Assembly: GCA_949128115.1 (NCBI GenBank)
Contig: OX421966.1
Location: 61,191,416 to 61,255,415 of the forward strand
Length of the DNA stretch: 64,000 nucleotides
Direction of reading: 5' to 3'
DNA from: Anaspis maculata
Lineage: Eukaryota; Arthropoda; Insecta; Coleoptera; Scraptiidae
Shown in pieces: positions 35,833-48,746 of the stretch. The notes under the pieces are model-generated. The model saw only the letters and a list, made by a program, of their open reading frames with translations. It made no database searches and was not told where the DNA came from. Made by a program: the position numbers and the translations under genes. Position 1 is the first letter of the stretch. Each line of letters begins with the position of its first letter.

Positions 35833-36882
35833 TACAGGGTGGCCAAACGAAAATAGAACAGGGGAGTTTTCGGGCATTTCACATCATTTTTTCGAAAAAA
35901 GCTCAGACAGGTCGATTTTTATATCGAGGGGGGCATCTAAAACATACATTGACAAATTTCTATCTTCAGCCCCCTCACCCCTATCTACCTCAACTTCAGA
36001 ATTTCAAATGACACCATCTACTTTGCGATATATCAAATCAAAGAGAATAAAATTCTTTTTTCCAAAAATTTTTTTCAAAATTTCCAACCCCACCCCCCAT
36101 ATTCCTAAATTTCTCTGGCTGTCCCATTTTATATCCTCGACCCCTCAATTCTCTTATATTTAATCAGCGTCATCCTAAATAGCATCTAAGGAGAACATTT
36201 TCGGTGGAGAAAAGTGTTACCCAAATTCACCTTTTCCCTCTACCCCACCCCAATTCCAAAACCTAACAGACACTACCTACTTTGTGATACATCGAATGGA
36301 AGGAAATTGATTTCTCTTTCTGAAAACAATTTTTTTTTGAAATTTTCAACCCCTCTCCTGATGAAGTGAATATTTGGAGTATTTTATTTTATTCAGGAAG
36401 ATAATTCAATTCCCTTCGATTTGATGTATCACAAAGTAGATAGTGTCATTTAAGATTTTGAAGTTGAAGTGGGGGAGTGAAGGGGTGAATTTGGGTGGCA
36501 CTTTTTACACAAAAAGTTTCCTCACTCGATGCTGTGCAGGATGACGTTGACTGTACTGAAGAGAATCAAAAAATCAAAAATATTACATTGGAAACTCCGA
36601 CAATTTTAGGAAGAAGGGGCGTGGGGTTGAAAATTGTAGAAATATGTTTTTCAGAAAGGGAATTTAGTTCTCTTCAATCTGATGTATCGCAAAGTGGGTA
36701 GTGTCATTTGAAACTTCGAAGTTGGGATAGGTGGGGGTGAGGGGGCTCAAGATAGAAATCCGCCAATGTATGTTTCAGATGTACCCCTCAATATAAAAAT
36801 CAACCTGTTCAAGCTTTTTCCAAAAAAATGAGGTGAAATGCCCGAAAACCCCTCTGTTCTGTTTTCGTTGGGCCACCCTGTA
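35833..36882. mobile_element. 1.05-kb TACAGGGTG foldback element
   Basis: Starts TACAGGGTGGCCAAACGAAA and ends TTTCGTTGGGCCACCCTGTA. Arms continue with GTTCTGTTTT, GGGCATTTCA(C), CAGGTCGATTTTTATAT and a CCCCTCACCCC tract toward a centre near 36360. Interior arms are homologous to those of 14273-15358, but the outer roughly 90 bp are different. Short frames over the arms are by-products. Confidence 0.88.
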
Positions 36883-39492
36883 TGTGTACGCCAGTTAAAA
36901 TGAAATAACAAACCTATCACCTACTCATTTGATCCAAAGGTATCATGACATATAGGTTAAGAACTACAGTGGATATTCGCACGTCGTTTTCTCAGACGAG
37001 TTTTGTTACGCGTGCGCATTTATTATTGTTGAAGATTCACAGAAGACAAATAAATCGGGGAAAATGGCTGAAAGGAGAAGAAAATCAGGAGATTGCATAG
37101 AATTAGTACTTCGATTTGTTAATGAGGCATGATTTTTTAACAATAACAACAATAACAATAATTTATTAAAACCTTTGTGGCCACAGGTGCTTACAGTGGA
37201 TAAGGCAAGTCACAATTTTTTTTTTCGAAAATTGGGAAAAATTCAAAAACTTCATTGTTCACTACTCTACAGGTTGTCTCAAAATTATCGCATTCAGAGC
37301 CATAAGCGACATATGGAATACTTTGATGAACATAAAGAAATATTTAAAAAAATTGTGACGTCCATTTTTGAAGATATTAAGGGGTCAAGAGGTGAGACTC
37401 AGCGCCCCTATATTTTTGTTATTGAAAGTATTTTGGGGAATTGTTTATGATAGACCAATCATGAGAATTCTAAATCACTGGCATAAGGCAGCGGTGCTTT
37501 ACCTATTCGGGACTGCAGCTTCAAAGAGGAAATCATCCGAGTTGTTGTGCAGGGGAAGAGATGCAATTTTCAATTTTGAGCCATTTTTAAGATTTTTTCA
37601 GATTGTTCACTTTCCAAACTTTTTTCAAGTTTTAGTTCGTTTTTACCTTTTTTATTGATTCAATAATTTAATTCTCATTGTCTGAAATTTTGTCATTTTA
37701 ATTGATATTTGCATAACAGCCATAACATGTATTTATGTGTTTTGTACGCTCACAGACAGCACTTGTATTGTATTGTGCTTTATGTAGTAACAGTTTTTTT
37801 TACATTATTTTATTCTGATTGCTCGAATGTATCCTGTTATTTTTGTGAATAAACACTTTTGTGTTTTAGGTATCAAGAGAATATTTCACAGGCACTAATG
37901 GAGAAGTCTGAATTTTTGTGATTTTTCACTCACCCTGTATCATGAACAGAAATTCAGTATACACATCCACTGGTTGATAGTTTTTATACTGATGAGTTCA
38001 TAACAAAAATAATATCACCCAGAAATCACTCCGAATAGTAAACATAGAGGAGGGCGAAGTCCTACCCTTTGACACTCCATTATCTTCAAAAATGAACGTC
38101 AATAATTTGTTTGAAATATTTTTCTCATGTTCTTCAGTGAATTCAATGTTCACACGTTCAGTGACGGCACACTATACCGACGACGTTCAGCCTCCTTTTA
38201 TTGCCATGAGCCTGACAATTTTCTTCCTGATCTAGATTTATTATGTACGGTTCCACTGTAAAACAGTATTTTTTGTTGAGTTCAAAGATATCAACCTGAT
38301 GATAATTTGAATTATAAAATTCTTCTGTCAAAATGATGTGTCCGCAAAATACCTTTGTAGAACATTGTCGAAGCAAGAAGAGCTGCCAGGCTTCAGCCTC
38401 GGATCCTGCAGAGACTGTAAATCGTAGAAGGGCGAATGGCTATTTCTCGAGCTATTTCATTGGCAAATATGTGAGTGGATCCTAGCAAGAAACAATTTGT
38501 GACTCAATTTTGCTATGCCACTTGACGGCTTGTGCTTTGACTTCTCTGATTTTGGAAACTTTGTTTTGTGTAAACAACGGTTTCAGCGTGTTCGGCGAAT
38601 TTGAGCTTTATTTGCAAATGCAAATTTTCAAACGATACAGGGCATTGAACAATGCGAACACAACAACAACGACGACCTTCTATCTCGGAATCTCGGATGG
38701 GTTTCCAAGTGTTCTACCACACTTATACCCGGTAGCGTGGTTGTCTAACGGATTGAGCTGTTTTCGTTTTCTAACTTACTTTCCAGAAAATTCCTATTGC
38801 CTAGTTGCCAAGCCAAAAGCCAAAGACCGGCAATGCTTCTGGTGTCTAAATCTCACATTTACTTTTAACAGTGAGAGTGAGACGTTCAGCAAATGACCAA
38901 TTTCTCCACCATCAACATTACATCCGGTCTCAAAACGTGGAAAAATGCATGATACCGGATACAGTCCATTATTTGTCATGTCTGATAACATAATACCTTC
39001 TTTTTGAGCTATTTCGCAATTTTTTGGAGGATTTGGGCTATTCGAATCTGTGGAAAGCTTCACCAACTATCGCAAAAAACAAATATTTTTTCCCGGCTGC
39101 GTCTAGCATCTCATGTTCAGCAACCAGAGCTTCCGGCCTGAAATTGTGCTCTCATATCAAAAATGACTATTCCGAAACTTTTCACTCTTTCAAGATATTT
39201 CAATTGTTTAGTTTGCGACCGAAAGCCGAGATAAGAATTTTTCCCGAAATCACAAAAGATCGACCTGAACTCTTGATGCAGCAACGAAGTTTCGCGGGCT
39301 GAACTAAAAACTTTCAATTCCATAAGAGAGTCCAGATCAGTTATAGGAGAAACTCATTAAGAAATCTCCAGTAATTTTTCTGGTGGTGAATTGGGCCAGC
39401 ATTATTCTATGTTCTCATTTCTCCTAATGGGTATGAACTTTAGAAAATAATTGACTTTTTGAAAAATCTTCCGGAATCAGTTTTTTGCATGT
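36883..39492. other. No recognised gene
   Basis: AT-rich. An (AAC/AAT)n microsatellite lies at 37139-37165. An isolated terminus ACTCACCCTGTATC at about 37928-37941 lacks a clear partner. Frames of 91, 96 and 128 codons (37175-37450, 37368-37658, 38510-38896) have no recognisable domain. Confidence 0.4.
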
Positions 39493-40873
39493 AGTCCAGT
39501 CACTATGTTCAAAAAAAAGTATCAACTTCGGAAAAATTAGTAGAGGGTTGAAATTTTGTACACATAATCCTTTGATAGTCTTGAATGATCTATGAAAAGT
39601 CCCTTGAAATCCCAGCTTAGGAACTTTGGATAATCGCCATCAAGTGTTAAAAAGGAGTTTTTTCGGCGAAGAAGTCATTTGCTTATAGCAAGATTGTCCT
39701 TTTTGAAATTGAATGATTGCGTATCACCATCTTGACAATCACCATACCCTATTTCGACTTTTGCGTGGGTAGCGGATCCAAGATGGCGGCCAAGAAGTAA
39801 AAACACTTGACTGTCTTATTTGCAATAGTATTAGCAGACTTGAAAAATGTCGGATGATCGCATTTTATTACTGACATAATTCATCATGAAAATACCAAGT
39901 TATACTCAATATCTATAGAAATCACTGATTTATCAAAAAAAGTTAATTGTGAAAAATTTTCAGATTTTTCCGAATATTTCAAAAACAGTCGAAGATATTT
40001 CAGAACCGTCCACAAAATCTTCGTGAGCATAAAATTACGAGTATATAGGGTGATTTAAATGTCTCCAGCTGTTTCGGTTCCGGAGGTATTTTTTTTTATA
40101 TCTCACTTCCCTCAACCTGCTGAATATGGCGTTTGTATGGGTATAGCTGATATTTACCCTGCAACTACATTCACAATTAATCAAAAACTAGTAAGAACAT
40201 GATGTGCAAATAGTTTTTGCATTGTGGCAATTTCTTCAGACTAAATAACGGTAATACCAAACGCGTCGAGAAAAGCAATAAAGAAAAAAATCTTCAAGAA
40301 CCAAAATAGCTGAAGACATAAAAATCACCCTATATATTCTTCAATTTATGCTTACAAAGATATTGTGAACGGTTTCAAAATATCTTTGACCGTTTTTGAA
40401 ATATTCTGAAAAAACTGAAAATTTTTCATAAGTCAATTTTTTCAATAAATCAGTGATTTTTCGAGATATTCAAGTAAAACTTGGTATTTACCTGATAAAT
40501 TATATCAGAAATGAAATGCAATCATCAGACATTTTTTAGGTCTTCTACTAATGGAAATAAGACAGTCAACTGTTTTTCCTTCTTGGCCTCCATCTTGGAT
40601 CCGCCATCTACGCAAAAGTAGAAATAGTGTATAGCGATTGTCAAGATGGTAATACGCAATCATTCAATTACAAAAAGGACCATCTTGCAATGAAGAAATG
40701 ACTTCTTCGCCGAAAAAACGACTTTTTAACACTTGATGGCGAATATCCAAAGTTCCTAAGCTTGGATTTTAGGGGACTTTCTACAGGCCGTTCATGACAA
40801 TCAAAGGAATGCGTGTACAAAATTTCAACCCTCTGCTAATTTCCCCGAAGAAGAAAGACATAGTGACTGGACT
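39493..40873. mobile_element. 1.38-kb foldback element with nested centre
   Basis: Starts AGTCCAGTCACTATGT and ends with the exact inverse. Mirrored arm blocks include AGAGGGTTGAAATTTTGTAC, GCCATCAAGTGTTAAAAAG, TTCGGCGAAGAAGTCATTT, GATGGTGATACG-type and GGATCCAAGATGG. A second pair of ends, TATATAGGGTGATTTAAATG (40042) and its inverse (to 40336), marks a roughly 295-bp element at the centre. Non-coding. Confidence 0.88.
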
Positions 40874-43800
40874 GATGGAAATGTTCAATTTTAATATGAA
40901 TGTATACCTAGGGTGTTCATTTTTATATTTCTCGACTCAGATTTCATGTACCCGAAAAAACAGAATGGAGAAATAGCTAAAAGAAAGTAGATTTTATTTT
41001 CGAGGTAAAAGGTGTCTACATTAATTTGGCATTATTTTCTTGTTCTGCTATCATATTATACGCCTACCCCTATGCCCTATGCCCATATCATATAATGTGT
41101 TAATATACCCCTCTAAAGCAAATTAACCCCCCGTTAAAATTTTTCAATTGGGTAGGGGTCGAGTGACTCATCACATCATCTTCGTAGGTGTTTTGATCTT
41201 CTTCTTGATGGCAGAAAGAGCATGAAAATCCTACGACCCGTTTTCAAGTTACGAATTTTTAATTTTGCTTGCTAATAAAAAGCCACTTGCAGAAAAAATC
41301 AAGACAGATTGAATTATATAAGCCCATCAAGATATGTTTGTGCTGTATTGGTTGTTTCGTTTTAATTTGGAAGAATTTGAAAAAGCCAGATGAAGTTAAG
41401 GTTCATAGTGCCGATTTAAATATTAAGTACCATTTTCAACGGTAGGTAGCAGAAGTCAAAGAAAAATAATTATTGATACAGAATACTGATGATGATAATA
41501 TATAACAAATGTGATGATACTACTAATCACAAAAAAAAACTGTGCATCCCAACATAAAAAGATTAGGTAATAGCAAAATTCACACAATTTCATTGATGTC
41601 GTTTTTTTTTTAGAAAAATGGCTCTTATATAGCATTCGAAAGATTAAACATCCAGAGCTTGCAAATGGGTGATTTGATTCCCATATTTTTTTGTGCTATT
41701 ATTAAGAGAATCAAAACACGTTTATAACGATGTGTCACTCGACCTCTACTCAAATGAGAAGTCTTGAAAGAGTATCTACCCTGCTTGAGGGGTAGTACAA
41801 TCAAATTGAAGTTATGACTTCTTTAAAAATAAAATCGACTTCTTTCGCCTTTTTATGCTAGAAAACTTTGGAAGCGAGGAATCTGGGGCGGAAAGTATGA
41901 AAATTCACCCATGAAGGTACTTACAGCTTCAAGAAAATTCATTGGGAATAGAAAATTTACCCCAATAAAATTGCACATTACCATTATTATATTATAATGT
42001 CCAAAAGATGATAATACCCTCCGGTACAAGCGACACTATATGCCGTGGTCCTCGGTCATCACCAACGTCATCCGGTATACCTATACCTGTACACAATAGT
42101 GATCATCTTCAGAAATGCGAATAGTCTGACACAGGTGGGCTCTCTGGAGGGGGCGCCTATAAGTATTGCGACCACCTGAAATAAGCGAGTACTAAACGTG
42201 CTGTGACATCTGAAAACTCGCGGAATCTGGAGCACGCGTGAAATTCCTGCACATTGGAGGAAGAGCTTCAGTTTGGGATACGATTTGTGCAAAAAAAAAT
42301 TCCTTCGTCGCCCGTCCAGTGCAATTTCGAAATTTTCGCTGGCTATCCCATGAGGTGAGTTTTAAATTTTTAAACTTGATTGTAGAATTTTTTTTTGTCG
42401 TTTTTGGTCCTTCGGTCTTCAGAAAACCAAATTAAAAGTTCAATAAAATTCATCGGCTGCGTATAGGCTTATTAGTGTGAAATTTTTTCAGTTAGTATTT
42501 TATTTACAAATAAATACAAAAATTTCAAATAATTTATACTTAATCCAGAAAAAAAATCAATTTTCGAATCAGAATTTCTAGCAATTTGTCGCTGGATTCG
42601 CTATAATACAAATAGACTGAAATCTCAGGCAGGATTTCAGCAGGTCTAAGTCTTATAGAATCCAGCTTTTTTTATTCAAGCTTTTCTCCTGAAAATTGCA
42701 TTTGTTCACTACTCAAGTAAAGTAGCTAAATCTTGATCTGAATGCTGTGAAAGTACATAATTAGACGGAACAAATTGAAGGTGGAGGTTACAGGAAATGT
42801 TCAGCTTCAGTTTCGTTCCTTGCGCCTATTGCAGTCTCCGCATCAGCCAATTTCAGCCCGTGAAATTGAGAGTTATTCTATTAGCATCAGTTGAGCATGC
42901 TTGCGAATAAGCTGATGGGAATTTATCTTGTTATTTTGATATATTTTTTTTGGAAATTGAGTAATTTATCGCGGCAATACAAGTCCGATTATTTTAAAAT
43001 TAATCAGTATTACCGTGGCGCTACCACTATGGGTACACTTTACGGCGTGCTTCAGTAATTGAGCATCATATGAGTACGCGTAAGGAAAATATTATTGTAA
43101 TTATGTGATAAATTATTCATCGCGCCGTGGTATGCTGAAGTATTCATATAAAGCATCAATTTTCTGGTTTAGTTTTTTCAGTTTTGCGTCGCGAACGGAT
43201 GTATTGATTTATTGAAAAAGGATATGAGGATGATATTTTGAAAAAAAGCAAAGGGTGTGGGTTTTTATCCCTTGCATCAGGTATCCAGACACGATATTGC
43301 TATAATGTTCAATAATGAATAATAATTAAATAAAATAAATTATGTGATGTCTACTATTTTCATTAAATTTTATTTCAATTACTCGCTATTCAAAAGGTGA
43401 TTATTTGAGACTAAAATTACACTACAAGATAATCAAAATATAAGGGAAGTTTTGAATTCATAATACTTTTTTATAAACGAGATTTTGTAATTTTCAAGCG
43501 TGTAACTACATACTGAATACCAACTTACACGAATCTATCCCGATTTTTCAAGGCTGTGACCTTGAACCTAAACTATAGATACGTAAATATCTTTTTCGAA
43601 AATGATTATTTCTTATCATTTGGGTATTCAATTTTTGAATACTTAAATTTCACAATGCTACAAAAATGGGAGACTTCTACTTTGGAAAATAATAATAATT
43701 TATTATTTCACTTTAAATCATAATTTTCATTCAATTGATTGATTAATTTTATTTAAAAAAAGGTCATTGAGACATTGAACTTTCAAAAAGTTTGAGCATT

Positions 43801-44194
43801 TTTCCAATTACGTTTTCACATTGCAAATGTATGGTTTTCGAGAATTAACTGATTGTGAATTTGTCTTCTTTTCTTCGTTTCATTTTCTATTTTTAAAATG
43901 GAGAATCGTTGCTACAAAATTTATTGAAAAACAAGTGAAAATTTTCAGTTCAATTGAACAATTATTTTGTTTGTCTAGAAATATATATGGTCCAGTCCCG
44001 ATGTGACATTTTTAATTTAGGTAGTTTGGATACCTATTCAAAATTCGTTTTTTCCGGAATATTTCAGGAACTGCTCATCATTTTCCAGAACTGTTGACTG
44101 TCCCTTGATTGGGAGAAACTATGAATCTATGTGCTTATTCAAACACCTCCCTAACATATTTCCAGATACCACCCGTAATTTTATTCCTTCCTTG
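40874..44194. other. No recognised gene
   Basis: 3.3 kb of AT-rich unique sequence. The longest frame is 74 codons. No repeat, RNA gene or domain could be supported. Confidence 0.5.
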
Positions 44195-44484
44195 TACAGA
44201 GTGTTCCCGTATAAAATAATTATAACCCCCCTTGGAGACTCCACCTTGGGGACAATTTAGAAAACAAAACAACTTCTTCAATTTTTTCCGTATAGGCTTC
44301 GAATCTGTCAACAAAAACTTTCTGTAGTATATCGCTTACAGGGTGCAGCATCGAATTTTTCTCTTGACTTGGATACCCTGCATTTCAATATGGAAATCGA
44401 TCTCGCCTATCATCCTGATTATAAATATATATAACACTTATCAGGTTAGTTTGAAGACATATAATTTATATGTGAACACCCTGT
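44195..44484. mobile_element. 290-bp TACAGRGTG foldback remnant
   Basis: TACAGAGTGTTCCCGTATAA at 44195 faces TTATATGTGAACACCCTGTT, ending at 44484. An inner pair, TACAGGGTGCAGCAT (44337) and ATACCCTGCATTTC (44384), suggests a smaller nested element. No ORF. Confidence 0.6.
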
Positions 44485-44499
44485 TCTTGATTCTTGATT

Positions 44500-45310
44500 G
44501 CGAACAGTGGAGGTAGCGCTCGCATTTTTGGTTTTTACTTTAGTTTACTGCAACGTTGAAACTTTGATCTAGTCATTAAACGTTATCATTCAAACGTAAA
44601 TAATACAATATTTGTTGATGTAATTCCTGAAATAGATTTTTCTGCTCAAAACCAACACCACTGCAACTTCAAAATTTCAACTTTTGAGCAATGTTTATCA
44701 TCCCAACATAAATACAACATTAAATTATTATAGAGATGAAAATCTAGTTTATGATTATTGATTAACGCTACTGCAACCTCTGGAATTTAAACCAATCATC
44801 ATCATGAATGTTTCAAATTTATTGTCCTGCTGCTGCGGATGACTAAAGCTGGATGTTTAATTCAAAATCAGAATTACCACAACACAACAATTTGAACAGG
44901 CGTGTAGCATTTTTTATAATAACGTTGCAATGATTGAACTTTTTACGTTGAAAATTGAACCATTGACCAACGTTATTGTTGCAACGTTTCACAACTTTGT
45001 ATTGTTACAAAAATTAGTTTTTAGCCCAACGCTACTGTAACGTTGAACATTGAATCTTTCATCAACGTTAGATATAGGTGACCATTTTTTCAGTACTGTG
45101 CAATGTCGATTTAGCTGCAAATGCAACTTGAAGTTTTAGTTTACAGTTAACGTTAACCGCAACGTTAGAATTTGAGCCAATAAACTAACGTTACCCAGTA
45201 TACCCGGTCACAATGGTGTGAAGTTGAGTTTTCAGTTCACAATCAACATTATTGCAATGTTATTGCAACGTTCAAAATTCAATCAGCTGATGTTATCATT
45301 CAAACAGCTA
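44500..45310. repeat. AACGTT-rich decayed satellite, part 1
   Basis: Irregular repetition of a unit with the palindromic core (C)AACGTT paired with TGCAACGTT or TTATTGCAACGTT, then TTGAAATTTGAACCAATC-like spacers. About ten recognisable cores lie here. Similar sequence resumes at 46360-47040 and 49490-49740. Spacing is too uneven to give one period. Confidence 0.65.
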
Positions 45311-46359
45311 TCATATCAGGGTTGATTGTTTAAAAAACAGAATGTTTTAAACAAATGTTTCAAACTTGTTTTTTTAAACAGAATTGTTCTAAACATGAGT
45401 TTTAAACATGTTATTTTACACATTTTGAAACATGCTTTTTTTCTATTTTTCACGAAAATTATCAAATTAAACTCTATTTTCGATAGTTCTCCACGTTATC
45501 ACCTTTATGGTTTTATGAATTTTTGATTTCTTGGACTGATCCGTGAACTTATTCATATTTATATCGGATGATGAAGATCAAGGGTTGATTGTGTAGAACA
45601 AAATTGTTTTAACACGTTCTGTTTTATATTTCCAAAGAATTCTTTGTCAGACCACCTTAAAAAAAAACATGAAGACATTTTTTTAGCAAAATTTGGAGCC
45701 GCAAGGGCCTATACCCTAAAGCTACATTCGCACAGCCTCAAAATTAACATTATTACATAATTATACATATAACATATACGTAACGTAGTGTGGTCGCATC
45801 ATTCACAATACCCGAAATTAACGATTTACATGCGGAATTTGCGAAAGGCTGTTGAATATCTCTGCAATCCAAGCCTCTGACAATGTTGATGGTGACAGAA
45901 CGTCGCAAGACATTAAAAACACCAGTAGTCATCAGTTGTCATATTGTGGTCACTCTCACTATAGTTCCGTCTAGAAAAGAGCGAGCAAAATGTGTAAGAG
46001 CAAGAAAAATGAGTATTAGCGAGAGCTCCAGTGAAAAGTTCATTGTCATGGTCATGGAACATTAGTTCCTGTACAGTAAATCTCAGCCGAGGTTAGATTG
46101 CACAAAAAGCCGGTAGCCATTTTGAAATATTGGCAATCCGGCATCTGACGCATGAGACGAGTATATACGTAAACGTATGAACCTATATGACGGTAAAAAC
46201 AGTCATCAAACGTCTTAAACGTGCGCTTTAAACATGTTTAAAACATGTTTCTTAGTTGCTTCAACTTTTTTTTTCAAAGAATTAAAACAGTTTTAATCAA
46301 TTAAAAACAACTTCAGTTGTCGTGAAATTCAATTTATAATTGGAAGTCGACCTCAGTAC
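45311..46359. repeat. TTTAAACATG-rich insertion in the AACGTT array
   Basis: Begins AGGGTTGATTGTTTAAAA (45319) and repeats AGGGTTGATTGT at about 45590. Words GTTTTAAACA and AAACATGTTT recur at both ends (45340-45430 and 46215-46260). Looks like a decayed palindromic element. The middle is unique, with a 60-codon frame and no domain. Confidence 0.45.
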
Positions 46360-47040
46360 AACACCAAAATTGTAACCATTGAACAACGTTATGATTGCCG
46401 TTGGGATGATAACGTGATTTGGTCCAAATTTCAACTTTGCCGTAACATAGACCGCAAAAAGCCCCATTCACACAATAATTTAATGTTGCATATTGGTTGA
46501 AATTATAACGTTGATCGATAGTTCAAAAAGTCTACGTTGGTGCAATGTTGAACTTGTACCTTCCAATGTTTCCATTTAAACGATAATAACGATAATAATG
46601 ATCATTTAAAGTTGAGTTATCCAAACAGTAACCTGTCAACGTTACTACAACCTACAACAATAACGGTCATACTATAACTTTTCACTTGAGCCGGTCTTGG
46701 CCAAAGCGGTGAGTTGGAAGTCAGGGCGCTCTCTATTAGTGTGGCCCTGACTTAGCTTTACTTTATACACGTCTTTAGAACGTTTCCATCAAAACTGAAA
46801 TAAAACGTTAAAAAAAAACCATTATACGGTTTTAAAATCACGAGTAACCTAAGTTGCACGTTTCGCAATTACCGTTTAAGCAACGATAATTTTTTGACAA
46901 TAATAATTTAACGCATTACTCCATACCTACGTCTTGGGAACGTTTCCGTTGAGAAAGTTTTTGAATCACCTGACGCTAAATAAACGTTTCCTAATTCTCA
47001 CGTATTCAACGATAATTTTTTGATGTGCGATATTACTTTA
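46360..47040. repeat. AACGTT-rich decayed satellite, part 2
   Basis: Continues the array of part 1 with cores AACAACGTTAT, TATAACGTTGATC, CAACGTTACTACAAC and AACGTTTCC, and spacers such as CAACGATAATTTTTTGA that recur near 48840 and 49510. Confidence 0.6.
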
Positions 47041-47047
47041 TTGTACA

Positions 47048-48746
47048 TACAGGCTGTCCCGAAATTATTACAACAAAATTTACAGGAGGTAGACAATTGA
47101 AAAATAAGGGGACTTCCTTGATAAAAATACTCTCGCAAACGTAATAACGGAGATATAGGCCTTTAAAGTTGGTTTTTTAAAACAGTTTTTTTCTGCTTAA
47201 CTTTTGAACCGTTGAGCCGATTTTATCCAAACTTGAACCAAAGTTTACTAAAATAAGTCTCTATCAAAAAATGATAACTCATTTCATCAAAACATTTCCA
47301 GGGGCAAAGATAATAGGGGGTACCTTCCCCCCTTTTCCCCTATTTTTCACCCCCTAAAATATTTTCGAAAATTGTTGCAATTTTTGAATTTAACGTTCAA
47401 TTTAGAGAAAAAAGTTACTCTTGAAAAAATTTGATTGAAGGCTTCATTTTCGAGATATTTGGGTTTGAAACTTCAAAGAACATCTCGAAAACACCACTTT
47501 CAAGGCCTTAAAAATTAAAATTCAAGAAAACTCAACATTCCTCAACTAAAATAAGTTGTTTGTCAAATTTGTCAAATTTGAACAAAATCGGCTTGACGGT
47601 CCAGAAGTTATGCAAAAAAAAACTGTTTTGAAAAACCAACTTTGAAGGCCTGTATCTCCGTTATTACGTTTGCGAGAGTATTTTCATTAAGGCTCCCTTA
47701 TTTTTCAATTGTCTACCTCTCTGTGAATTTTGTTGCATTAATTTCGGGACACCCAGAAAATTGAAAAATAAGAGTACTTCCTTAATAAAAACACCCTCGC
47801 AAACGTTATAGCGGAGATACAGGCTTTCAAAGTTGTTTTTTTCAGTCAATTTTTTTTGCATAACTTTTGAACCGTTGAACCGATTTAATTCAAATTTGAA
47901 CTAACGTTCACTAAAATAGGTCTCTATTGAAGAATAATAACGCATTTCATCAAACATTCTTAGGGGCAAAGATAATAGGGGGGTATCTTCCCCCTTTTTC
48001 CCCTATTTTTCACCCCCATGAATAATTTTGATAATTGTTCCAGTTTTCGGGTTCTACGTTCAATTTAGAGGAAAAAGTTACTCTTGCAAAATTTTGACTA
48101 GACGCTTCATTTTCGAGATATTTGTGATTGAAGCTTTGGAAAACACTCAAAATCGCCACTTTTCAGGGCCAAATTTTTTTTTTCTGAAAAGCTTTTTGTT
48201 TTTTAGCAAAAATGGTAGTTCATCAGCTTGAAACACCTAGAAAACCTATTTCAGTTGAGGAATCTTGAATTTTTTTGAATTTTAAATTTTAAGGCCTTGA
48301 AAGTGGTGTTTTTGAGATGTTCTCTGAAGTTTCAAACCCAAATATCTCGAAAATGAAGCCTTCAATCAAAATTTTGCAAGAGTAACTTTTTTCTCTAAAT
48401 TAAACGTAGAATCTAAAAACTGCAACCATTTTCAAAAATATTCAGGAGGGTGAAAAAGAGGGGAAAAAGAGGGAAGGTCCCTATTATCTTTGCCCCTGAA
48501 AATGTTTGATGGAATACTTATCATTGTTCGATAGGTACCTATTTTAGTGAACTTTGGCTAAAATTTGAATAAAATCGGCTCAACGGTTCAAAAGGTATGC
48601 AAAAAAAACTGTTTTGGAAAACCAAGTTTGAAGGCCTGTATCTCCGTTATTACGTTTGCGACAGTATTTTCATTACGGAAGTCCCCTCATTTTTCAATTG
48701 TCTACCTCCCTGTAAATTTTGTTGCATTAATTTCGGGACACCTGTA
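47048..48746. mobile_element. Two fused copies of a TACAGG-TGTCCC foldback element
   Basis: The composite starts TACAGGCTGTCCCGAAATTA and ends TTAATTTCGGGACACCTGTA. The middle contains an internal end AATTTCGGGACACCC at 47741-47753, followed at once by the start of a second copy lacking its first roughly 47 bp (AATTGAAAAATAAG). Arms share CTCGCAAACGTAATA-type, GAACCGTTGAGCCGATTTT, GGGGCAAAGATAATAGGGG and CGAGATATTTGGGTTTGAAA. Copy 1 has an unequal right arm. Minus- and plus-strand frames of up to 67 codons are by-products. Confidence 0.85.

Noticed and set aside
38794..39066. Minus-strand 90-codon ORF with a faint Copia pre-integrase look (NNGLYPVS)
   Set aside because: Only one weak block; no following WHRRLGH or CxxC motif.
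42345..42365. Strong splice donor GAG|GTGAGT
   Set aside because: The preceding short frame has no recognisable coding content and no partner acceptor or exon could be shown.
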